DNA from: Candidatus Eisenbergiella merdavium
GTDB lineage: Bacteria > Bacillota > Clostridia > Lachnospirales > Lachnospiraceae
NCBI GenBank assembly: GCA_019119595.1
Contig: DWWS01000021.1
Span: forward strand, 177,338-241,337
DNA length: 64,000 nucleotides
Reading direction: 5' to 3'
Position numbers and translations under genes: made by a program. The notes under the pieces are model-generated. The model made no database searches. It had not been told where the DNA came from and saw only the letters and a list, made by a program, of their open reading frames with translations. Each line of letters opens with the position of its first letter. The stretch's first letter is position 1. Positions 58,910 through 64,000 of this stretch are shown here, piece by piece.

Positions 58910-60502
58910 TCAGATCAGAGATTCCACAGCCGCCTTTTCAATGGGAAGTCCGGCGGTATAGCGCTTCACAAATTCATTGAAGCCCTCCACATCCTTTTCC
59001 TCCGGGCTGATGGTCACGCCCTCCTGTCCGGCAAATACGGCCCGGTTCAAAAATGCGGCGAGGCTTTCTCCCTCTTCCTTATGAAGCATATAGGAAGCCA
59101 GCAGGGCAATGCCCCACGCGCCGCCCTCTCCCGCCGTTTCCATCACGGTAACGGGCGCGTTGACGGCCGCCGCCAGGATCTTCTGGCCCACTTCCTTCGT
59201 CTTGAACAGGCCGCCGTGGCCCATCAGGCTGTCGATCTGCACGCCCTCCTCCTTCAGCAGGATGTCCAGGCCGGTCTTCAGAGCGCCCAGGGAGGTGAAC
59301 AGATGCACGCGTATGAAGTTTGCCAGATTGAAGCGGCTCTCCGGGTTTCTCACAAAGAGCGGGCGGCCCTCCTCAAAGCCGGTGATATGCTCGCCGGAAA
59401 AATAGTTGTAGGCAAGCAGTCCGCCGCAGTCCGGATCGCCCTCCAGCGCCTTGCGGTACAGGGTTCCGAACAGGTCGTTCCTGTCCACCTTCATGCCGAA
59501 GGCCTGCGTGAATTCCTCAAACAGGCTGATCCAGGCGTTCAGGTCAGAGGTGCAGTTGTTGCAGTGCACCATGGCCACCGCGCTTCCGTCGGGCGTGGTC
59601 ACCATGTCGATCTCGGGATGCACCTTTTCCAGATCCTTCTCAAGAACCACCATGGCAAACACGCTGGTTCCGGCGGACACGTTGCCGGTGCGCTGCGCCA
59701 CGCTGTTGGTCGCCGTCATTCCGGTTCCCGCGTCTCCCTCGGGAGGGCAGAGAGGAATGCCCGCCTGCAGGCTGCCGCTCACGTCCAGGAGCCTTGCGCC
59801 CTCCTCCGTCAGCGTTCCCGCGTTCCCGCCCGCAAGAAGGATCTCCGGAAGGATGCCGGAAAGCTTCCAGGGGTAGCCCTGATCCGCAATCAGCCCTTCA
59901 AAGGTATCGATCATGGAAGCGTTGTACTGCTTCGTTTCCGCGTCGATGGGAAGCATCCCTGCCGCCTCGCCGATTCCAAGCACCTTTCTGCCGGTCAGCT
60001 TCCAGTGCACATAGCCCGCAAGGGTAGTCAGGTAGGCGATATCCTTCACATGCTCCTCCCCGTTCAGGATCGCCTGATAAAGGTGGGCAATGCTCCATCT
60101 CTGGGGAATGTTGAAATGAAAGGCCTCCGTCAGCTTCACGGATGCTTCCTCCGTGATGGTGTTCCTCCAGGTCCGGAAGGGCACCAGCATTTCCCCGTTC
60201 CCATCAAAGGGGAGGTATCCGTGCATCATGGCGCTGAAGCCCAGCGCGCCCACCGTTGTCAGGGTGACGCCGTATTTTTCCTGTACATCCTTCGCCATGT
60301 CCGCATAGCAGTCCTGCAGTCCGCTCCAGATATCCTCCTGGCTGTAGGTCCAGATATTGTTTTCATAACGGTTTTCCCACTCATGGCTTCCGGAAGCGAT
60401 GGGGGCGTTGTTTTCCCCGGTCAGAACCGCCTTGATCCTGGTGGAACCGAATTCAATTCCAAGGGTTGTCTTCCCCTCCAAAATCATCTGTTTTGCATCC
60501 AT
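58910..60502 (-). CDS. araB: ribulokinase-like FGGY-family sugar kinase
   Basis: A 530-residue sugar kinase. The N-domain begins [18 protein letters not shown] (phosphate-binding loop); [15 protein letters not shown] is the second FGGY-type segment; [15 protein letters not shown] and [28 protein letters not shown] hold the ATP-binding C-domain. It probably phosphorylates L-ribulose, judged by its place between araA and araD; the sequence alone would also allow a xylulokinase. ATG 60502 follows GGAGAG. Frames upstream to 60616 are leader. Confidence 0.88.
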   Translation of the reverse strand: MDAKQMILEGKTTLGIEFGSTRIKAVLTGENNAPIASGSHEWENRYENNIWTYSQEDIWSGLQDCYADMAKDVQEKYGVTLTTVGALGFSAMMHGYLPFDGNGEMLVPFRTWRNTITEEASVKLTEAFHFNIPQRWSIAHLYQAILNGEEHVKDIAYLTTLAGYVHWKLTGRKVLGIGEAAGMLPIDAETKQYNASMIDTFEGLIADQGYPWKLSGILPEILLAGGNAGTLTEEGARLLDVSGSLQAGIPLCPPEGDAGTGMTATNSVAQRTGNVSAGTSVFAMVVLEKDLEKVHPEIDMVTTPDGSAVAMVHCNNCTSDLNAWISLFEEFTQAFGMKVDRNDLFGTLYRKALEGDPDCGGLLAYNYFSGEHITGFEEGRPLFVRNPESRFNLANFIRVHLFTSLGALKTGLDILLKEEGVQIDSLMGHGGLFKTKEVGQKILAAAVNAPVTVMETAGEGGAWGIALLASYMLHKEEGESLAAFLNRAVFAGQEGVTISPEEKDVEGFNEFVKRYTAGLPIEKAAVESLI

Positions 60503-60515
60503 AATACTCTCCATT

Positions 60516-60642
60516 CCGGAGCGTAGCAACGGGGCGGACAGAAATCGCGGATGCGGTTTCTGTCCTGCCATCCAGGCAATTTGTGACGCTCCGGCACAAA
60601 TTGCCGCCTGAAGCATAAGGCCATCAGGCTTATGCTTCAGGC
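60516..60642 (-). promoter_or_regulatory. structured leader, family 2 (pseudoknot type) before araB
   Basis: Minus-strand order: a 14-bp stem (60642-60629 with 60619-60606); GGCAATTTGTG/CACAAATTGCC (60605-60575) with 9-nt loop CCGGAGCGT (60594-60586); GGACAGAAA/TTTCTGTCC (60565-60536); then ACGCTCCGG (60524-60516), an exact complement of the loop, three bases before the GGAG site. The same architecture precedes araD with coordinated changes. Confidence 0.78.
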
Positions 60643-60658
60643 AATCTCCAATCCGTTC

Positions 60659-62155
60659 TTATCTGTAATAAATGCTGTTCCAGCGAAGCTCGTTTTTCAG
60701 GCCTCTTACAGTAGTGTTCCTGTCAATGACTACGCTCTCGATTCCCATGGCGTCGGCCCAGTCCACCATCTGGTCAACGGTCAGATCATAGGAGAATGCG
60801 GTGTGATGCGCGCCGCCTGCCAGGATCCAGGCCTCCGCTCCTGTGGCAAGATCCGGTTCGGGTGTCCAGAACGCCGTCGCAACGGGAAGCTTGGGCATTT
60901 CCTTCTCGCACTTTTTGCAGTTGACCGCATTGATGATCAGGCGGAAGCGGTTTCCAAGGTCAACCAGGGAGGTGGCGACTGCCGGGCCGGTCTTTGAAGT
61001 GAATACCAGACGGGCGGGATCCTCTCTGTTCCCCATGGAAAGAGGCTGTACCTTGATGGAGATCGGGCCGTCCGCGATCGTCGGGCAGACCTCGAGCATG
61101 TGCGCCTGCAGGATGCCTTCCTTTCCGGAGATCAGATTATAGGTGTAATCCTCCATGAAGGAGGTTCCCTTCGCGTTGGGGATCCCTGCAGTCATGATCT
61201 TCATCAGGCGCACCATGGCGGCCGTCTTCCAGTCGCCCTCTCCGCCGAAGCCGTAGCCCTTTTCCATCAGCCTCTGGATCGCAAGGCCGGGAAGCTGCTT
61301 CAGGCCGCCAAGCATGCCGAAATGGGTGACGATCGCCTGATAATTGCCGTCCTCCAGGAATTTCTCCAGGCCGATCTCGATCCTGGCCTGCTCCGCCACG
61401 TGTCTTCTGAATTCTTCCGGATCTCTTCCTTCCAGAAGGATGTTGTATCTGCTGTAATATTCCTCCACCAGAGCATCCACATCGGCCTGCGCCACGGCGT
61501 CCACATACTCCACCGCGTCGTTCACGCAGTAATGGTCGATCTCCCAGCCGAACTTGATCTCGGCTTCCACCTTATCGCCTTCGGTAACGGCAACGTTGTT
61601 CATGTTGTCGCCGATCCGGCAGACTCTGATATGGGAGGATTCCATCAGCCCGATGGCCGTTCTCATCCAGCCTGCCAGCTTTTCCTGTACGGCGGCGGAG
61701 GCCCAGTGTCCCACGATCACCTTGCGCTCGATGCCCATGCGGGAAACGATGTGGCCGTATTCTCTGTCTCCGTGCGCAGACTGGTTTTCATTCATGAAAT
61801 CCATGTCGATGGTGTCGTAGGGAATCTCCTCGTTGAACTGGGTGTGCAGATGGCACAGGGGCTTTCTGTACTCCTTCAGTCCCAGGATCCACATCTTGGC
61901 CGGAGAGAAGGTGTGCATCCAGGTGATCACGCCTGCGCACTCCGCATCCTCGTTTGCTGCGTTCAGGGTTCTGCGGATGGTGGCCGGGTCGATGAGCGTG
62001 GGCTTTAACACCACCTCAAAGGGAAGCTTTCCCGAAGCGTTTAAGCCCTCCACGATCTTCGCGGAATGCTCCGCCACCTTCCTCAGGCACTCGTCCCCGT
62101 ACAGATCCTGGGAACCGGTGCAGAACCAGAACTTGTAATTTGCTCCTGTTTTCAT
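60659..62155 (-). CDS. araA: L-arabinose isomerase
   Basis: A 498-residue enzyme converting L-arabinose to L-ribulose. Family marks are YKFWFCTGSQDLYGDECLRKV at the N-terminus, VITWMHTFSPAKMWILGLKEY, LHTQFNEEIPYDTIDMDFMNENQSAHGDREYG (in segments), GYGFGGEGDWKTAAMVRLMK with metal-binding Glu, and KGTSFMEDYTYNL, HMLEVCP. The length is normal. ATG 62155 follows CAGGAGG and a family 1 leader. It is the first catabolic gene after AraR. Confidence 0.98.
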   Translation of the reverse strand: MKTGANYKFWFCTGSQDLYGDECLRKVAEHSAKIVEGLNASGKLPFEVVLKPTLIDPATIRRTLNAANEDAECAGVITWMHTFSPAKMWILGLKEYRKPLCHLHTQFNEEIPYDTIDMDFMNENQSAHGDREYGHIVSRMGIERKVIVGHWASAAVQEKLAGWMRTAIGLMESSHIRVCRIGDNMNNVAVTEGDKVEAEIKFGWEIDHYCVNDAVEYVDAVAQADVDALVEEYYSRYNILLEGRDPEEFRRHVAEQARIEIGLEKFLEDGNYQAIVTHFGMLGGLKQLPGLAIQRLMEKGYGFGGEGDWKTAAMVRLMKIMTAGIPNAKGTSFMEDYTYNLISGKEGILQAHMLEVCPTIADGPISIKVQPLSMGNREDPARLVFTSKTGPAVATSLVDLGNRFRLIINAVNCKKCEKEMPKLPVATAFWTPEPDLATGAEAWILAGGAHHTAFSYDLTVDQMVDWADAMGIESVVIDRNTTVRGLKNELRWNSIYYR

Positions 62156-62160
62156 GTTTA

Positions 62161-62275
62161 CCTCCTGTTTGCCGCCTTTGGCGGCATTAATTTTGTAAAA
62201 GAACGGCGAAAGCCGTTCTTTGGCACGAACCGGAGGGTTCGTGCCGGCCTCCTTGTCGGAGCGCCTTTTGCTCCG
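62161..62275 (-). promoter_or_regulatory. structured leader, family 1 (H0-SD'-H1-H2-H3-SD) before araA
   Basis: Minus-strand order: H0 CGGAGC/GCTCCG (62275-62257), SD-like AGGAGG (62253-62248), H1 GGCACGAACC/GGTTCGTGCC (62245-62222), H2 AAGAACGGC/GCCGTTCTT (62220-62199), H3 GCCGCC/GGCGGC (62185-62171), then AGGAGG (62166-62161) and ATG. Confidence 0.78.
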
Positions 62276-62279
62276 AAAT

Positions 62280-63368
62280 TTATGTTTTATCCGAAAGCCG
62301 TTTTACGGAATCCCGCTCCACGATCTCCGGGTCAAACTCGTATGTTCCGTCAAAGCTGTTGTTTCTGAGCATCGCCAGCAGATTTTCCGCAGCCTTTGCC
62401 CCCAGTCTGTCCGCCGGGTGGCGCACGCTGGTAAGTCTGGTTTCCGCCAGCTTCGCAAGCTCTGAATCGTCAATGCTGATGAGGGAAATGTCTTCCGGAA
62501 TCCGGATCCCTTCCTCCTTGAAAAGCTCCTCCAGCAGGAAGGCGAGCTTGTCGTTGTAGCAGAAAACGGCGGTACAGTCCTGAAAGCAGCGCAGAATCCC
62601 GGCACGGTAGTCGGAAAAGTTTTTTTCTCCCTCCGTATCCAGCCACATCGTTCCCTGATCCCCTGCCGGTATAGCTGCTTTCCGGCAGGCATTCAGATAG
62701 CCCTCATATCTCAAATGCCCCTGGCCGTCGTCAAACTTCATCAGGGCTCCGATCCTTCTGTGTCCTGCATTTACCAGATACTCCACTGCCCGCATCGCCG
62801 CAAGCCTGTCGTTCAGCGTCACATGAGGCAGGGGGAGCTGCGGATAATAGCTGTTCATGAAAAGAATGGGAACTCCCCGTTCCATCAGCTTTTCGATCAG
62901 AGGGAGATTGGGGTTGGGCAGGCCGCTCTTGGTGGCTTCCATGATGATCCCCGCCGCGTCGTCCCTGCTGATGATGTCTTCAAGGACGATCCTTTCCCGC
63001 TCAAGCTGGTTGTTGGTAAAGGCGATCTGAACGGAATAGCCCCTTTCAAACAGATCGTTTTCGATCCCCTGAATGGTTTTGGGAAAAATATAGCTGTCCA
63101 CATAGGTGGAAATCACGGCAATCCTAGTTCTGTTTTCCAGCGCAGCCTGCCGGTTATCGCAGACATAGGTGCCGCTGCCCCTGCGGCGCGCAAGAAGCTG
63201 TTCCTCCTCAAGAAGGGCCAGCGCATGACGGACCGTCTGCCTGGAAAAGCCGTACAGGGCGGTCAGCTCGTTTTCCGAGCTCATTTTTTGTCCCGGCGCA
63301 AGCTCCCCGCTCTGAATCTCCTCCCGGAGAAGGGCCGCAAGCTGCAGGTATTTCGCTTCCTTTTTCAA
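62280..63368 (-). CDS. araR: AraR-type GntR/LacI hybrid transcriptional regulator
   Basis: About 362 residues. The N-terminal GntR winged helix-turn-helix (LAALLREEIQSGELAPGQK, FSRQTVRHALALLEEEQLL) is fused to a LacI/GalR-type sugar-binding domain (IAVISTYVDSYIFPKTIQGI, VEYLVNAGHRRIGALM, ISIDDSELAKLAETRLTSV). This layout is that of the arabinose repressor AraR. No ATG fits: TTG 63368 lies ten bases after GGAGGGG and is my choice; the ATG at 63608 would add 80 residues unlike the family. It is followed directly by araA. It probably represses this operon when arabinose is absent. Confidence 0.87.
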   Translation of the reverse strand: MKKEAKYLQLAALLREEIQSGELAPGQKMSSENELTALYGFSRQTVRHALALLEEEQLLARRRGSGTYVCDNRQAALENRTRIAVISTYVDSYIFPKTIQGIENDLFERGYSVQIAFTNNQLERERIVLEDIISRDDAAGIIMEATKSGLPNPNLPLIEKLMERGVPILFMNSYYPQLPLPHVTLNDRLAAMRAVEYLVNAGHRRIGALMKFDDGQGHLRYEGYLNACRKAAIPAGDQGTMWLDTEGEKNFSDYRAGILRCFQDCTAVFCYNDKLAFLLEELFKEEGIRIPEDISLISIDDSELAKLAETRLTSVRHPADRLGAKAAENLLAMLRNNSFDGTYEFDPEIVERDSVKRLSDKT

Positions 63369-63406
63369 AATCTCAACGCCCCTCCCTTCAGCTTGTCCGT
63401 TCCTGG

Positions 63407-63434
63407 TTGTACTATTATTCTTTCTAAGTTGTAC
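63407..63434. promoter_or_regulatory. paired TTGTAC half-sites in the araR leader
   Basis: TTGTAC occurs at 63407-63412 and 63429-63434 in the same orientation, 22 bases apart (about two helical turns). A further GTACAA at 63561-63566 lies just after the araR start site. TTGTAC/GTACAA is the half-site of known AraR operators, so these may bind AraR. Confidence 0.5.
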
Positions 63435-63579
63435 TGAATTCGGAGGCCATTTTCTGCGCATCTGTTCCCATTTGGGCAGAAATCCCGTTTTTCTGCAGGG
63501 CAGCGCCGTCCCGGCCGGCATATGTTGTGCACCTTTGCAGCTTTCTGCGCCCTTATATCCGTACAATTCCGTTAATTTC

Positions 63580-63608
63580 AATATATTCCATTCCTTACGG
63601 CGTGTCAA
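63580..63608 (-). promoter_or_regulatory. promoter of the araR-ara-tkt operon
   Basis: Minus-strand TTGACA (63608-63603), 17 bases, then TATATT (63585-63580), an excellent match. Its transcript would start near 63573, running through the three TTGTAC-type sites and on into araR. Confidence 0.75.
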
Positions 63609-63742
63609 TATGAATTTATGAAAAGAAAGGGATTTTTGCAGGGTATTTTTTTCATATAAAATTCTTTGACCGCACCTGCAGCAGGATCAATTCAGTCATC
63701 AACAAAGTATGATTTTCATGCAGCAATCAAAATACCGTTTCC

Positions 63743-63765
63743 AAAAGTTGTATGATACAATTTTT
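63743..63765. promoter_or_regulatory. AraR-like palindromic operator
   Basis: TTGTAT-G-ATACAA (63748-63760) is a perfect 13-base palindrome flanked by AAAA and TTTT, close to the AraR consensus ATTTGTACGTACAAAT in layout. It lies about 135 bases upstream of the araR promoter -35. No coding is seen in 63369-63968 apart from these sites and the tRNA promoter. Confidence 0.6.
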
Positions 63766-63896
63766 AGATCAGCAGATTCGGCACCTTTCAAAAACTGCAT
63801 TTTCAATGGAAAGTAACTGTTCAAAGATTAAAAATTGAATTATACGCCAATATTTAAGAAGAAATTTTGAAAAGGAAAAATTTTTCAAAAAAATTC

Positions 63897-63925
63897 TTGA
63901 CAGGTGGATCGAAACTGGTTAAAAT
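63897..63925 (+). promoter_or_regulatory. promoter of the tRNA gene
   Basis: TTGACA (63897-63902), 17 bases, then TAAAAT (63920-63925), 44 bases before the tRNA 5' end. An AT-rich inverted repeat (TTTTGAAAA/TTTTCAAAA) lies just upstream. Confidence 0.8.
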
Positions 63926-63968
63926 AATCCATGTTGCAGACGTGAGCAGAGTGCATGAGGCAGCGCAG

Positions 63969-64000
63969 GCCCAGATAGCTCAGTTGGTAGAGCAGAGGAC
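63969..64000 (+). tRNA. tRNA gene, 5' part (probably tRNA-Phe), cut by the window edge
   Basis: GCCCAGA (acceptor), TA, GCTC-AGTTGGTA-GAGC (D arm), A, then GAGGAC, the start of the anticodon stem. The order and lengths match a tRNA exactly. The 5' sequence is like clostridial tRNA-Phe, but the anticodon is outside the window. Confidence 0.85.

Noticed and set aside
63369..63608. 80-residue N-terminal extension of AraR from ATG 63608
   Set aside because: It would start inside the -35 of the operon's own promoter, and the extra sequence has no similarity to the GntR-type start; the TTG at 63368 fits the family and has an SD.

Overview
The window looks like a chromosomal segment of a mid-GC, spore-forming Lachnospiraceae-type Clostridia. 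The evidence is a BofA-family sporulation regulator, a YaaL-like protein, LplB/LplC-type sugar importers without a dedicated ATPase, a shared MsmX-type ATPase, a T-box before metG, a split transketolase, a Tad pilus locus with FHA and DUF5702 proteins, and strong AGGAGG ribosome sites. The species cannot be fixed from the sequence alone. I saw no insertion sequence, prophage, rRNA or CRISPR array.

1-15.2 kb: an XRE-methyltransferase fusion (cut by the window edge) is followed by a YfcC-type carrier/M20 amidohydrolase pair and a glycan-use locus. That locus has two Cys-type sulfatases, two permeases and a lipoprotein binding protein on the minus strand. On the plus strand it has an AraC-type response regulator, its histidine kinase and a GH29 alpha-L-fucosidase. 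Together these suggest sensing, import and breakdown of a sulfated, fucosylated glycan. 15.2-28.5 kb: an Rpn-type nuclease, an orphan class I isoprenoid-synthase-like protein, an MFS pump with an attenuator-like leader, a 2-hydroxyacid dehydrogenase, a GH31 glycosidase, pgi, a membrane protein, a TSCPD protein, MurG, a HIT protein and a rhomboid protease.

28.5-38.6 kb: one minus-strand Tad/Flp pilus operon (TadZ, CpaF/TadA, TadB, TadC, Flp pilin, DUF5702 protein, two TadE-like proteins, prepilin peptidase, FHA protein). TadZ appears to start at CTG. 38.7-53.6 kb: bofA, yaaL, glgB, a 964-residue TPR plus degenerate P-loop protein, a CdaR-type regulator, the MsmX-type ATPase, YesL, D-lactate dehydrogenase, a secreted helical protein, a lipase and metG under a T-box. 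53.6-63.4 kb: a Fic protein, a dehydrogenase, rpe, both transketolase halves, araD, araB, araA and AraR, all on the minus strand. This gives arabinose to xylulose-5-P and on into the non-oxidative pentose phosphate pathway. A tRNA gene starts at the right edge.

The most unusual signals are RNA-level. (a) A recurring arrangement of SD-like motif, three hairpins, true SD and ATG precedes pgi, tktN and araA, with compensatory stem changes. (b) A different leader before araB and araD has a 9-nt hairpin loop complementary to the segment next to the SD, and the two sides change together between the copies. (c) The MFS pump gene is preceded by a 12-codon ORF, a terminator-like hairpin and a hairpin that buries the pump SD.
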